Below, one piece after another: positions 53,622 through 62,853 of a DNA stretch of 64,000 bases. The notes beneath the pieces were generated by a model, which was not told the origin of the DNA, did no database searches, and worked only from the letters and a program-made list of their open reading frames with translations. Positions within the stretch are counted from its first letter, which is position 1, and each line of letters starts with the position of its first letter. The DNA comes from Devosia oryziradicis (GTDB lineage Bacteria; Pseudomonadota; Alphaproteobacteria; Rhizobiales; Devosiaceae): the NCBI RefSeq assembly GCF_016698645.1, contig NZ_CP068047.1, positions 1,957,001 to 2,021,000 of the forward strand, given 5' to 3'. The translations under genes were made by a program, and so were the position numbers.

Positions 53622-54839
53622 TCAGGCGGGCTTGAGCGCGAAGCTCGGGGCGCCGCGTTCGTTGATCGGAATATGGAGCGCCGCCGAAGCCAGGCCCAGC
53701 ACGATGCCCAGATACCAGACGATGCTGTAGGAGCCGGTCTGGTCAAACACGAAGCCACCCAGCCAGACCCCGGTGAACGAGCCTATCTGGTGGCTGAGGA
53801 AAGCGACGCCATAGAGCATGCCCATGTAGCGGGCGCCGAAGAACAGGCTCACAAGGCCGGCGGTCAGTGGCACGGTGGAGAGCCAGAGCAGGCCCATGGC
53901 CGCAGCGAAGGCATAGGCTGTCACCTCGCTGACCGGGATCAGCAGGAAGAGGCCGATCGCCACGGCGCGCGAGAAATAGATGGTGGCCAGCAGCATCTGC
54001 TTGGGCAGCCTGCCGCCCAGATAGCCGGCCAGCAGCGAGCCGACGATATTGAACAGGCCGATCACGGCAATGGTCCAGCTGCCGACTTCCGGCGACAGGC
54101 CACACTGCACCAGGTAGGCCGGCATATGGACGTTGATGAAGGCCAGGTGGAAGCCGCAAACGAAGAAGCCGATGACCAGCAGGCGATAGGAGCCATAGCC
54201 CCATGCCTTGGCCAGTGCCTGCATGAAGGGCAGGTCGGCCTGGCCGGTGGTGTTTTCGGTGCGTCCGCGCAAGGCGTAGCTGAGCGGGATGATCAGCAGG
54301 ATCGCCATGGCCAGATAGATCAGGGCCGACTGCCAGCCGAAGGCATTGATGAAACCCTGGCTGATCGGCGCAAAGGCGAACTGGCCGAAGGATGACGCAG
54401 CGGTGGCGACGCCGAAGATCAGCGAGCGCTTCTCCATCGGCACCGAGCGGCCGAAGGCAGCCATCACCACCGAGAAGGAACAGACGGCAATACCAACGCC
54501 GGTGACGATGCCGGCCGTCAAGGTGATCAGCCCGGCATTGGGCGAAAAGGCCATGCCGAGGATACCCAGTCCGTAGAGCGCCGCGCCTGCAGCGATGGTG
54601 CGACCGGTGCCGACCCGATCGGCAAAGGCGCCGGCGAAGGGCTGGGCGATACCCCAGGCCAGGTTCTGGATGGCCATGGCCATGCCCCACTGCTCCCGCG
54701 ACAGACCCAGATCGGCGGTCATGGGCAGGGTGAACAGCCCGAAGCTGGTGCGTACGCCGTTGCCGATCGCGGCAATGATGCAGCCGGCGATGATCAGCAC
54801 GAGCAGGGGAACTGCGGGGCGAAGCGTGGACGAGGTCAT
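53622..54839 (-). CDS. MFS transporter, monocarboxylate/oxalate-formate-like
   Basis: 405 residues, twelve helices. IAAIGNGVRTSFGLFTLPMTADLGLSREQWGMAMAIQNLAWGIAQPFAGAFADRVGTGRT shows the N-terminal MFS domain; CGFHLAFINVHMPAYLVQCGLSPEVGS and LGLLWLSTVPLTAGLVSLFFGARYMG mark the second half in the style of the OFA/MCT families. The substrate is probably a small acid, but unproven. The ATG at 54839 is chosen; an ATG three codons earlier (54848) also exists. Confidence 0.86.
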   Translation of the reverse strand: MTSSTLRPAVPLLVLIIAGCIIAAIGNGVRTSFGLFTLPMTADLGLSREQWGMAMAIQNLAWGIAQPFAGAFADRVGTGRTIAAGAALYGLGILGMAFSPNAGLITLTAGIVTGVGIAVCSFSVVMAAFGRSVPMEKRSLIFGVATAASSFGQFAFAPISQGFINAFGWQSALIYLAMAILLIIPLSYALRGRTENTTGQADLPFMQALAKAWGYGSYRLLVIGFFVCGFHLAFINVHMPAYLVQCGLSPEVGSWTIAVIGLFNIVGSLLAGYLGGRLPKQMLLATIYFSRAVAIGLFLLIPVSEVTAYAFAAAMGLLWLSTVPLTAGLVSLFFGARYMGMLYGVAFLSHQIGSFTGVWLGGFVFDQTGSYSIVWYLGIVLGLASAALHIPINERGAPSFALKPA

Positions 54840-54945
54840 GGGGAGCATCCGGACGGTGGATGATCTATCTACGCCCCCAAGGCAATCACGCAAAGCAATA
54901 TTGTCTGATGGCAGCATCAAATTCAGTGATGGCGCTCAAACGCAA

Positions 54946-54967
54946 ACGCCGGGCAAGCGCCCGGCGT
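54946..54967 (-). terminator. Hairpin after grxD (possible terminator)
   Basis: ACGCCGGGC-AAGC-GCCCGGCGT is a perfect 9-bp stem 23 bases downstream of the grxD stop. On the minus strand it is followed by TTTGCG, a short T-run, so termination is possible but weaker than the others in this window. Confidence 0.6.
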
Positions 54968-54989
54968 CAAGCAAGCAAAATGCAAGAAA

Positions 54990-55325
54990 TCAGGCGGTTT
55001 GCTTGACCGGGATGCCGGCGTTCTGCAGGTGGGACTGAAGTTCACCAGCCTGGAACATCTCGCGCACGATGTCGGCGCCGCCGATGAACTCACCCTTGAC
55101 GTACAGCTGCGGGATGGTCGGCCAGTTGGTATAGGCCTTGATGCCCTCACGCAATTCGGCGCTCTCGAGCACGTTGGCGCTGCCATATTCGAGGCCGAGA
55201 TAGTTCAGGATCTGCACGACCTGCCCGGAAAAGCCACACTGCGGAAAATCCGGCGAGCCCTTCATGAAGAGGAACACGTCGTTGTTCTTCACCTTGTCGT
55301 CGATGAAGGCGTTGATGTCGGTCAT
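54990..55325 (-). CDS. grxD: Monothiol glutaredoxin (Grx4/GrxD)
   Basis: 111-residue CGFS-type glutaredoxin that carries a 2Fe-2S cluster and partners with BolA. NNDVFLFMKGSPDFPQCGFSGQVVQIL has the active Cys30; YTNWPTIPQLYVKGEFIGGADI gives the cis-proline and glutathione-binding residues. A bolA gene is 1.6 kb upstream on the same strand; in many relatives the two are adjacent. Has its own start region and terminator candidate. Confidence 0.95.
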   Translation of the reverse strand: MTDINAFIDDKVKNNDVFLFMKGSPDFPQCGFSGQVVQILNYLGLEYGSANVLESAELREGIKAYTNWPTIPQLYVKGEFIGGADIVREMFQAGELQSHLQNAGIPVKQTA

Positions 55326-55430
55326 AGCGAAACCTCTTGAAAGCCGGGGTCAAGGCCCGGTGACGGTTGCCTCTAGATAGGACACGAACAGCGCGCTGTC
55401 GAGGTTTGCATCGCCAGGCGCCGATGATTG

Positions 55431-55979
55431 TTACTGCGTCGCCGCGCAGCGGGTTTCGCCCGTGGTGGACACAGTGACCGAAGCCAGGTCGAGCACGCGC
55501 TCTTCGTAGATCATGGAGCCCAGGCCATAGCCTTGGTGTTCCGCATATTCGGGGCAGTTTTCGGGTGTGCCGAGAATCTGCTGCTGCCAGAACGTAACGC
55601 TGTCGTCCGCGATCACAACCTCGTCCTGGGCGCGCACATCCAGAAGCGGTTGGAACAGGTCGGAGTCGAGGTCGTAGATGACCAGGTCACCCTGCGGTCC
55701 GGTCGAGCGGGTGAGGACCAGGTAGCGACCCGCCAAACCCTCGTAATGCAGCGGATCGCCGGGTTCACCGAGCAGCCGGTCGCCATCGCGCTCCTCGTAG
55801 ACACAAGCGATTTTTCCCTTGGCCGGAGGGCGGATGATGAAGTTGGCTCCCACATCATCCAGCCGTTCCTGGGCGATGACCAAGAACTGGTCGTTCTGAA
55901 AGCACTGCGCTTCCTGCGCCAGGGCCGGTGTAGCAGTCAGCGCAAGCATGGCGAAGCCGGTCGCAATCATCCGTTTCAT
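55431..55979 (-). CDS. Secreted protein of unknown function
   Basis: 182 residues with a signal peptide (MIATGFAMLALTATPALAQ, cleaved after ALA) and four to five cysteines in the mature chain (ECF-type AQCFQND, IACVYEE, NCPEY, RCAATQ), so disulfide bonds in the periplasm are likely. Mature residues are mostly polar with beta-like segments (YLVLTRSTGPQGDLVIYDLD). GGGAG before the ATG at 55979. No family recognised. It lies between grxD and a HAD gene. Confidence 0.72.
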   Translation of the reverse strand: MKRMIATGFAMLALTATPALAQEAQCFQNDQFLVIAQERLDDVGANFIIRPPAKGKIACVYEERDGDRLLGEPGDPLHYEGLAGRYLVLTRSTGPQGDLVIYDLDSDLFQPLLDVRAQDEVVIADDSVTFWQQQILGTPENCPEYAEHQGYGLGSMIYEERVLDLASVTVSTTGETRCAATQ

Positions 55980-56004
55980 GCAAAATCTCCCGTGTCGCAG
56001 AGCT

Positions 56005-56640
56005 TTAGTCGCCTGCCAGCCGCTGCGCAATCCAGGGATGACTGGTGCAATCCTCCACCGTATCGAACTCGATGGCCTCCCAGCCATGATTGCGCGCGCC
56101 GGCCACGACCTTGGGCGAGTCGTCGAAAAAGAGCGGAGGCTCGGATTGCGGGCCAATGCGATGTTCGATGAAGTCGAAGAACTTCGGATCCGGCTTCTGA
56201 ACGCCAATGCGAGCCGCGTAGAAGATGTCCTCGAATAGCTCCGACAGCCCCATATGACTCCACAGCCAGTTGGCCCGCAGGTGTTCCTGGTTGGTGGCAA
56301 TATAGAGCCTGATCTCGCCATGGGCCCTGAGTTGGCGAACCACGTCAAGCAACGGCTCGTTGAGCACACTGTCCTTGCGCAGCCAGTATTGCGCGAAGGC
56401 CATCGGTGAGCCCCGGTAACCCAGACCTGGCAGTCGCCGCTCCAGAGCATCGATGAGCGACATCTGGCCGATGATGACCCGCTTGATGAAAATGTCGAAG
56501 ATGAATTCCTGGCGAAAGCGTTCGGGATCGACGCCGGTGTCTGCGAGCAGCGTCGCGTCCCAGGCTCGAACCCGGGCGGGGTTGGTGTGATAGCCATGCA
56601 CCAGCACGCCATCGACGTCGAACAGCACCGCGCGGGTCAT
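56005..56640 (-). CDS. HAD-superfamily hydrolase
   Basis: 211-residue phosphatase-like protein: motif I RAVLFDVDGVLVHG (Asp8, Asp10), motif II threonine in YIATNQEHLRANWL, motif III lysine in GVQKPDPKFFDFI, and motif IV FFDDSPKVVAGARNHGW. It resembles YihX/haloacid dehalogenase-like proteins with a small helical cap. Substrate unknown. The ATG at 56640 overlaps the stop of the DUF6665 gene (ATGA). Confidence 0.85.
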   Translation of the reverse strand: MTRAVLFDVDGVLVHGYHTNPARVRAWDATLLADTGVDPERFRQEFIFDIFIKRVIIGQMSLIDALERRLPGLGYRGSPMAFAQYWLRKDSVLNEPLLDVVRQLRAHGEIRLYIATNQEHLRANWLWSHMGLSELFEDIFYAARIGVQKPDPKFFDFIEHRIGPQSEPPLFFDDSPKVVAGARNHGWEAIEFDTVEDCTSHPWIAQRLAGD

Positions 56641-56957
56641 CGAGCCGGTTTGGCCATTGCCCCAAGTCCGGCAAGCACTTCGCGGGGAATGTTCAGTTCC
56701 TGAATCACGTCTGTGTGCTTGCGGAAGCCGACCAGTTCGCGCTGCACGAAGTATTCCCAAACGACCTGTCGCGCCTCAGCGAGCCGTTGCGCGCGATCTG
56801 GATTTTCACCTTTCAAGGCGGCGATGGCCTTGATGACGCGCTGTTCGGCTGCGCCCAGCGAACTGGCACGCTCGGCCAGGATTTCGTGCTCGATAGCCGC
56901 CGTGCCGGCATCGGGCCGGACGGTCCGGATGAGGTCGAGCGAGTCGCGCAGCGACAT
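56637..56957 (-). CDS. DUF6665-like helical protein
   Basis: 106-residue soluble, all-helical protein of unknown function: MSLRDSLDLIRTVRPDAGTAAIEHEILAERASSLGAAEQRVIKAI, RQVVWEYFVQRELVGFRKHTDVIQELNIPREVLAGLG. I assign it to DUF6665 from the layout, with medium confidence. Three bases separate it from bolA; its stop overlaps the HAD start. So bolA, this gene and the HAD gene form one transcript. Confidence 0.7.
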   Translation of the reverse strand: MSLRDSLDLIRTVRPDAGTAAIEHEILAERASSLGAAEQRVIKAIAALKGENPDRAQRLAEARQVVWEYFVQRELVGFRKHTDVIQELNIPREVLAGLGAMAKPAR

Positions 56958-56960
56958 CGA

Positions 56961-57194
56961 TCAGTCCGGGACGACGGTCTGGAGGGCCAGCGCGTGCAGG
57001 GCTCCGCCCATGTCGCCCTGGAGCGATTCATAGACCAGCTTATGCTGCTGCACGCGGGTTTTGCCGCGGAACTGCTCGGATTTTACCGTCGCGGCCCAAT
57101 GGTCGCCGTCTCCGGCGAGGTCGCGAATCTCAATATCGGCATCGGGAAGCGCCGCCTTGATCCGGCGCTCGATTTCGCTGGCATCCATGGGCAT
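56961..57194 (-). CDS. BolA/IbaG-family protein
   Basis: 77 residues: MDASEIERRIKAALPDADIEIRDLAGDGDHWAATVKSEQFRGKTRVQQHKLVYESLQGDMGGALHALALQTV, the BolA fold with the conserved His of QQHKLVYESL. It partners with CGFS glutaredoxins in iron regulation or iron-sulfur transfer. AAGGAG seven bases before the ATG at 57194 supports this start. Upstream come a secreted protein gene and purL. Confidence 0.93.
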   Translation of the reverse strand: MPMDASEIERRIKAALPDADIEIRDLAGDGDHWAATVKSEQFRGKTRVQQHKLVYESLQGDMGGALHALALQTVVPD

Positions 57195-57285
57195 GAGGCG
57201 TCTCCTTGCTGAGCGCCGGCTCGTGGCCGGCCATGCCCATGATATGGCACGGGGGTAGGGAGCCTTCAATATCGCCGGAGATCGA

Positions 57286-57846
57286 TCAGGGTGTTACGAC
57301 TGGCTGGGCGTCCTGCTCGGTGGAGAAGTTGGCGATGATCGTATCGACGACCGGTCGGGCTTCAGCAGCCATTTCGGAGGCGTAGAAGCAGTCCAGCGTG
57401 TAGCCGTTGCCGGAATCGACCGTCTCGGTGTGAACCAGCGTGATTGGGCCACCCTGCGGGCCCTCGCTCGTGCCCTCATACTGGAGGGCCGTATTGCTCT
57501 GATAGCTGGTGACGCGGCTCTCGCCGAGGGTGAAGTTGGGGAAGGTTTCGCTCCAGCCGGCGGACACCGCAGCCGGATCGAGAGCCGCCAAGGCCCCTTC
57601 GGCGGACCAGCCGCTGTCCTCGACCGGCACCACCGTCAGTACGCATTGCAGCGGCAGACTGGGGTGGTTGATGGTCAGCGGGCCACCTGGCTCGCCGGAC
57701 GTTATCATCACGTCGGGATAGAAGAGCGTATAGGGCTGGTCAGGGAGGGGTGAGCCACTGACACCGGCCTGCTGCGCGCTTGCAGCCATGGGTAGCCCGC
57801 ACAGGGTGAGGGCCAGAAGGGCGCCGACAGCCGGTTTAAGTCTCAT
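57286..57846 (-). CDS. Secreted protein of unknown function
   Basis: 186 residues with a clear signal peptide (VGALLALTLCGLPMAASAQQ, cut after ASA). The mature part is Ser/Thr/Gly-rich with a regular beta pattern (LPDQPYTLFYPDVMITSGEPGG, YQSNTALQYEGTSEGPQGG, TETVDSGNGYTLDCFYASE) and two cysteines. GGAG with seven bases to ATG 57846. Weakly reminiscent of other small periplasmic proteins of Hyphomicrobiales; no function assigned. Confidence 0.7.
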   Translation of the reverse strand: MRLKPAVGALLALTLCGLPMAASAQQAGVSGSPLPDQPYTLFYPDVMITSGEPGGPLTINHPSLPLQCVLTVVPVEDSGWSAEGALAALDPAAVSAGWSETFPNFTLGESRVTSYQSNTALQYEGTSEGPQGGPITLVHTETVDSGNGYTLDCFYASEMAAEARPVVDTIIANFSTEQDAQPVVTP

Positions 57847-57924
57847 ACCAATCTCCACAAAATGACGCCGCCCCTGGGAGCCAGAACACTCCAAAGAGCG
57901 GCGATCATAAGGCAGATGGATCGA

Positions 57925-60159
57925 TTATGCAGCCTTGCCGTCCATGTAGCTGGGGAACCAGCCTTCATGCGCGGCCTTGAGCGCCGAAACCGGCACCGGA
58001 CGGGCCGCGCCGAGCACCAGGTCGGCGCCGCCGGTCGTGCCGATCCAGGGGGCAAAGACGCCAGCCGCTTCGGCCTCGCGCCAGAGGGCGGCCATGGCCT
58101 CGCCCTGCGGGTCGAGGTTGACGGTCACGAGGTAACGACCCTGGTCTTCGCCGAAATACTGCAGGATTGGATCCTGATCGACGAGATCGGTGATCGTGGC
58201 ACCAATGCCCGAGGCTACGGCCATCTCGGCGAGGCCCACGCCGAGCCCGCCATCACTGAGATCGTGGCAGGCAGTGGCGATGCCCGAGCGGATCAGCTTG
58301 CGGACGAAGTCGCCGGTCCGGCGCTCATGGGCGAGGTCGACATGGGGAGCCGGGCCGTCCTTGCGGCCGAACAGGTCGCGCAGATAGATTGATTGGCCCA
58401 GATGCGTACCGCGGCTGGCCGGTGAGCCGACCAGCAGGATGACCTGGTTTTCGGCGGCAAATCCGATACGGGCCATCTGGTTCCAGTCGGGCAGCAGGCC
58501 AACGCCGCCAATGGTCGGGGTCGGCAGAATGCCGCGACCATTGGTTTCGTTGTAGAGCGACACGTTGCCGGAAACGATGGGGAAGTCCAAAGCCTTGCAG
58601 GCTTCGCCGATGCCATTGATCGCGTGGACCAGCTGGCCCATGATTTCGGGGCGCTCCGGGTTGCCAAAGTTGAGATTGTCCGTGGCAGCCAGCGGCTCGG
58701 CGCCGGTCGCCGTCAGGTTGCGCCAGCATTCGGCCACCGCCTGCTTGCCGCCTTCGAAGGGATCGGCTTCGCAGTAGCGCGGGGTGACGTCGGAGGAGAA
58801 GGCGAGGCCTTTGGTGGCGTGGCCTTCGACGCGGATCACCCCGGCATCGCCGCCCGGACGCTGCAGGGAATTGCCCTGGATGAGGGTGTCATACTGCTCG
58901 TAAACCCAGCGGCGCGAGGACGCCTGGTGGCCCCCGACCAGCTTGAGCAGGGCATCGGCCACGTCCATCTGCGGCACGTCGCCGGCATCCAGCGGTGCGG
59001 GCACCTTGGGTTCGACCCAGGGACGATCATATTCAGGCGCCTCGTCGCCGAGTTCCTTGATCGGCAGGTTGGCGACTTCCTCGCCTTGCCATTTCACGCG
59101 GAAGCGCAGGTCATCGGTGGTGACGCCGACAGTGGCGAAATCGAGTTCCCACTTCTGGAACACCGCCCGGGCGACGGCCTCTTTTTCCGGATGCAGCACC
59201 ATGAGCATGCGCTCCTGGCTTTCGCTCAGCATCATCTCGTAGGGCGTCATGCGCTCCTCGCGCACCGGCACCTTATCGAGATCGAGTTCGATGCCCAGGT
59301 CGCCCTTGGCGCCCATTTCGACGGCCGAGCAGGTAAGGCCGGCTGCACCCATGTCCTGGATGGCGATGACCGCGCCAGTGGCCATCAGTTCGAGGCAGGC
59401 TTCGAGCAGGCGCTTTTCGGTGAAGGGGTCGCCAACCTGGACGGTGGGGCGCTTTTCCTCGATGTCGTCGCCGAATTCGGCCGAAGCCATGGTGGCGCCG
59501 CCAACGCCATCGCGGCCGGTCTTGGCGCCCAGATAGACCACTGGCAGGCCGACGCCTTCGGCCTTGGAGTAGAATATCTTGTCGGTATCGGCGAGGCCGG
59601 CGGCAAAGGCGTTGACGAGGATATTACCGTTGTAGCGCTCGTCGAACTCGACTTCGCCCCCAACGGTCGGCACGCCGAAGGCATTGCCATAGCCGCCCAC
59701 GCCGGCAACCACGCCGGAAACGAGGTGGCGGGTCTTGTCGTGGTCGGGGGAGCCGAAGCGCAGCGCATTCATCGCGGCAACGGGGCGGGCGCCCATGGTG
59801 AAGACGTCGCGCAGAATGCCGCCAACGCCGGTCGCGGCGCCCTGGTAGGGTTCGATGTAGCTGGGGTGGTTGTGCGATTCCATCTTGAAGACGATGGCTT
59901 GCCCGTCGCCTATATCGACGACGCCGGCATTCTCACCGGGACCCTGGATGACGCGCGGCCCCGTGGTCGGCAGCGTCTTGAGCCACTTCTTGGACGACTT
60001 GTACGAGCAGTGCTCGTTCCACATGGCCGAGAAGATGCCGAGCTCGGTATAGGTCGGCTCGCGCCCGATCAGGTCCAGGATCTTCTGGTATTCGTCGGGC
60101 TTGAGGCCGTGGTCGGCCACCAGTTCGGGCGTGATGCGGATGTCGTTGGGGAGGGTCAT
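57925..60159 (-). CDS. purL: Phosphoribosylformylglycinamidine synthase subunit PurL
   Basis: 744-residue large subunit of the small-type (PurS-PurQ-PurL) FGAM synthase, step four of purine synthesis. [97 protein letters not shown] and the repeat in the C-terminal half are the usual signatures. Length fits. Its ATG overlaps the stop of the Pr6Pr gene (ATGA), so translation is coupled to purQ through that gene. Confidence 0.97.
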   Translation of the reverse strand: MTLPNDIRITPELVADHGLKPDEYQKILDLIGREPTYTELGIFSAMWNEHCSYKSSKKWLKTLPTTGPRVIQGPGENAGVVDIGDGQAIVFKMESHNHPSYIEPYQGAATGVGGILRDVFTMGARPVAAMNALRFGSPDHDKTRHLVSGVVAGVGGYGNAFGVPTVGGEVEFDERYNGNILVNAFAAGLADTDKIFYSKAEGVGLPVVYLGAKTGRDGVGGATMASAEFGDDIEEKRPTVQVGDPFTEKRLLEACLELMATGAVIAIQDMGAAGLTCSAVEMGAKGDLGIELDLDKVPVREERMTPYEMMLSESQERMLMVLHPEKEAVARAVFQKWELDFATVGVTTDDLRFRVKWQGEEVANLPIKELGDEAPEYDRPWVEPKVPAPLDAGDVPQMDVADALLKLVGGHQASSRRWVYEQYDTLIQGNSLQRPGGDAGVIRVEGHATKGLAFSSDVTPRYCEADPFEGGKQAVAECWRNLTATGAEPLAATDNLNFGNPERPEIMGQLVHAINGIGEACKALDFPIVSGNVSLYNETNGRGILPTPTIGGVGLLPDWNQMARIGFAAENQVILLVGSPASRGTHLGQSIYLRDLFGRKDGPAPHVDLAHERRTGDFVRKLIRSGIATACHDLSDGGLGVGLAEMAVASGIGATITDLVDQDPILQYFGEDQGRYLVTVNLDPQGEAMAALWREAEAAGVFAPWIGTTGGADLVLGAARPVPVSALKAAHEGWFPSYMDGKAA

Positions 60160-60794
60160 GCGAGATTTGTCCGGGTTGGGCGGGCAAGCAGGTGATCGAT
60201 GGCAATGACGATGGCCGAAAGCACGGCCAGGCCAGCGGCGACGATAAGCGCGTTGAGCAGGACCGCCGGATAACCCAGGCGTTCGACCTCGAGGATGAAG
60301 TAGGGATATTCGGCGACGAACAGCCCGCGCAGCAGGATCAGGAGGAAGTATACCAGCGTCGGCAACAGCATGGCGGGCAGGTCAGTGAATTTGAGAGAGC
60401 CATGCTGGACGAAGCGAGCCCACCAGATGGCGTAGATCAGCGGGGTCGCGTAGTGCAGCAGGCGATCGGCAACCAGGTACGGACCCTGTGGGTCCCAGCT
60501 GCCGGCCAGCAGAAAGTGGTAGAACAGCAGCACCAGCGCCATCACGGCGACCATCATGCCGCGGACCCTGGGCAAGCGGAAAACGCCCAGCGGCAGGTTC
60601 GGCGCGAGTTCGGACAGATAGACCAGCACCAGGCTCAGGTTGCTGAGGATGGTGAAGAACGAAAAGAAAAACACCAGCGCCAGGGGCAGGCTGCGTGTTT
60701 CCATCGCCGCTGGGACGGTCAGCGCGAATTGCAGGACCAGCGCGCCAAGGCCCACGGCGAAACCGATGGCAGCGTTGGCACGCCCGTAGTTCAT
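60156..60794 (-). CDS. Pr6Pr family membrane protein
   Basis: 212 residues with six predicted helices: [87 protein letters not shown] and on, and the [20 protein letters not shown] signature. Pr6Pr proteins resemble a family with links to FAR-17a/AIG1-type hydrolases; activity here is unknown. It lies inside the purine operon: ATG overlaps the purQ stop (TGATG) and its stop overlaps the purL start. Confidence 0.85.
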   Translation of the reverse strand: MNYGRANAAIGFAVGLGALVLQFALTVPAAMETRSLPLALVFFFSFFTILSNLSLVLVYLSELAPNLPLGVFRLPRVRGMMVAVMALVLLFYHFLLAGSWDPQGPYLVADRLLHYATPLIYAIWWARFVQHGSLKFTDLPAMLLPTLVYFLLILLRGLFVAEYPYFILEVERLGYPAVLLNALIVAAGLAVLSAIVIAIDHLLARPTRTNLA

Positions 60795-61462
60795 CAGGCG
60801 GCGTTGCCGAGAAGGCCGGAGAACAGTGCTCGGCCGTCGTCACCGCCATGGGCCGCCTCGATCAGGTTCTCCGGGTGCGGCATCAGGCCGAGCACGTTCT
60901 TCTTCTCATTGAAGATGCCGGCGATATCGTTGATCGAGCCGTTGGGATTGGTCCCCTCGGCATAGCGGAACGCCACGCGTCCATCGCCTTCCAGGCGATC
61001 GAGCGTCGCGCTGTCGGCAAAATAGTTGCCGTCATGATGGGCCACGGGGCAGCGGAAGACCTGGCCCTGCCGGTAGCCCCGGGTGAAGTCGGTCGCCGCG
61101 TTGACGACCTCGAGCTTGACCTCGCGGCAGACGAATTTGAGGCTCATGTTGCGCATCAGCGCACCGGGCAGGAGGCCGGATTCGATCAGGATCTGGAAGC
61201 CATTGCACACCCCGAGCACCTTGCCGCCGCGTTCGGCGTGCGACCGGACCTTGTCCATGATCGGCGAACGCGCCGCGATGGCGCCGCAGCGCAGATAGTC
61301 GCCATAGGAGAAGCCGCCGGGAATGACCACGAGGTCGACATCTGGCAGGTCCGCATCCTGATGCCAGACCGTCGCTGGGGCGGTGCCGGAAATCTTGGTC
61401 AGCGCCGCGATCATGTCGCGGTCGCGATTGAGACCGGGGAAGACGATGACTGCAGATTTCAT
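60794..61462 (-). CDS. purQ: Phosphoribosylformylglycinamidine synthase subunit PurQ
   Basis: 222-residue class I glutamine amidotransferase that supplies ammonia to Pur[36 protein letters not shown], nucleophile Cys86 in [11 protein letters not shown], and the His-Glu pair in [11 protein letters not shown]. Start at ATG 61462. A purS gene would be expected directly upstream, but only a hairpin and then an acyltransferase gene are found. Confidence 0.97.
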   Translation of the reverse strand: MKSAVIVFPGLNRDRDMIAALTKISGTAPATVWHQDADLPDVDLVVIPGGFSYGDYLRCGAIAARSPIMDKVRSHAERGGKVLGVCNGFQILIESGLLPGALMRNMSLKFVCREVKLEVVNAATDFTRGYRQGQVFRCPVAHHDGNYFADSATLDRLEGDGRVAFRYAEGTNPNGSINDIAGIFNEKKNVLGLMPHPENLIEAAHGGDDGRALFSGLLGNAA

Positions 61463-61546
61463 CGACTGGTCCTCGCTATGGGGGGTGCGAGGCCCTTGTG
61501 ATGAGTCTTGGCGCAAAAGGCAAGCTTCGAACCGCGCCCGGAGGGA

Positions 61547-61571
61547 CAAATTGCTCCGGTGGAGCAATTTG
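61547..61571. terminator. Perfect hairpin between the acyltransferase gene and purQ
   Basis: CAAATTGCTCC-GGT-GGAGCAATTTG is an 11-bp perfect stem with a 3-base loop, 29 bases after the acyltransferase stop and 85 bases before purQ. On the minus strand TTTG then TCCC follow, so there is no clean T-run; it can be an attenuating terminator or an operator for the purine operon. Confidence 0.5.
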
Positions 61572-61599
61572 AGGGTTATGCCCGAATGGCCGTCCAAGC

Positions 61600-62667
61600 T
61601 TACTCGGCGGGAGCGGTTACCGGCCTGCGGCGGGTCGTGCCGGGCAAATGCGCCCATGCCGGCCGTTCGAACAGAAAGCCGCCCAATCCGGTGCGCAGGA
61701 CGAGCCAATAGAGGATCAGCGGCGAAACGATGGAAATGGCCATGATGGCCAGGCTCAGTACGGTGGGTTCGTCCACCCCCAGCTTGATGAGCAGTGTGCG
61801 CGAGATGCCCATGGGCAGGACGAAGGCCACATAGATCACCAGGGATTTCGAGCCCATCCAGCGCAACCAGTTCATGAATGGCAGGCGCGTGAGCAAGGCG
61901 GCAATGACGCAGAGCGCCGCCGTGCCGATCAGCGCCAGCAGCAAGTGTACGCCCGGCAGGCCGGCATAGCCCATGACGGGATGGATGGGATGCATGGCAA
62001 AGCCCGGCGAGAAGACAAGGGCTGCGTTCAGGATGGCCCAGACGGCAAGGCCCAGCAGCGCCAGCGCGGCATGTCCGGCCGCCCAATCGGCCAGCCGGAA
62101 CAGGGCCGGCGCCAGCACGTAACCGGCATAGAAGAAGACGAAGTAGTGGGCAAACTGGTCGATAAGGTAGCTGCCCGTATGGATGGACAGCATCTGCAGC
62201 ACGGCGGCCACCCCGAACACGGCCCATCGCGGAGCGTTCAGGCCATGCAGCAGCTTGGTGACCGCGCCGACGACCGCCAGCATGTAGATGAACCAGAGCA
62301 CGCCATAGGGCTGGATCACCGCCAGGCCGATCTGCTCGACCGCGCCGCCCGGATCGGCGGCCAGCAGGCCGACCTTGAAGATGATGTGGATCAGCGCCCA
62401 CAACACGTAGAAATAGAGGTAGTGCACGACGCGGCGGTCGGCGAATGCCCGCCAGGGACGGTCGATCACCTGCGACAGGAACAGCCCGGAGATCAGGAAG
62501 AATTCGGGCATGCGGAAGGGGGTGGCGAAGGCGATTGCCCAATGCAGCACGCCCACGCCGCCGGTATCCTCGCCGACGCTGGAGGCCGCATACATCATCA
62601 CCACCAGGAAGATGGATAGCCCCTTGGCCATATCCACCCATTCGAGGCGCCTGTTCATCGCAACCAT
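61600..62667 (-). CDS. Acyltransferase 3-family membrane protein
   Basis: 355-residue membrane protein with about ten helices. The start [29 protein letters not shown] and the histidine/arginine-bearing [43 protein letters not shown] segment are typical of acyltransferase-3 (OafA/OpgC-like) enzymes, which O-acylate surface sugars. The acceptor is unknown. ATG 62667 has GGAG in front; GTG 62676 and ATG 62658 are options. It faces a divergent glycosyltransferase-like gene, which fits cell-surface polysaccharide modification. Confidence 0.83.
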   Translation of the reverse strand: MVAMNRRLEWVDMAKGLSIFLVVMMYAASSVGEDTGGVGVLHWAIAFATPFRMPEFFLISGLFLSQVIDRPWRAFADRRVVHYLYFYVLWALIHIIFKVGLLAADPGGAVEQIGLAVIQPYGVLWFIYMLAVVGAVTKLLHGLNAPRWAVFGVAAVLQMLSIHTGSYLIDQFAHYFVFFYAGYVLAPALFRLADWAAGHAALALLGLAVWAILNAALVFSPGFAMHPIHPVMGYAGLPGVHLLLALIGTAALCVIAALLTRLPFMNWLRWMGSKSLVIYVAFVLPMGISRTLLIKLGVDEPTVLSLAIMAISIVSPLILYWLVLRTGLGGFLFERPAWAHLPGTTRRRPVTAPAE

Positions 62668-62853
62668 GTCCTGCACTCCGCTTTGCAGCGCAATCTAGTT
62701 GGTGGTGGTTGCCGCATGGTGACCTTCCCGTCAGTCGCGCCCGGAAAGCATTCGCCTTGGTTACTACGGCTCTAACGGTCAACCGGATTTTGTCGCTGCT
62801 TTAGCCGGCCTTAACGGGGCTGGCCTACAAACGGCGCGGACAGGGGGGCAAGC

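Noticed and set aside
61463..62782. Upstream extension of the purQ frame
   Set aside because: The purQ frame remains open far upstream, but the extension is antisense-like, overlaps the acyltransferase gene in another frame, and the conserved PurQ start is [10 protein letters not shown] at 61462.
62800..62814. TTTA-N7-TTAA in front of the last gene as a CtrA box
   Set aside because: It has a mismatch in the first half, lacks the TTAACC flank, and the gene has no flagellar or cell-cycle link; likely chance.
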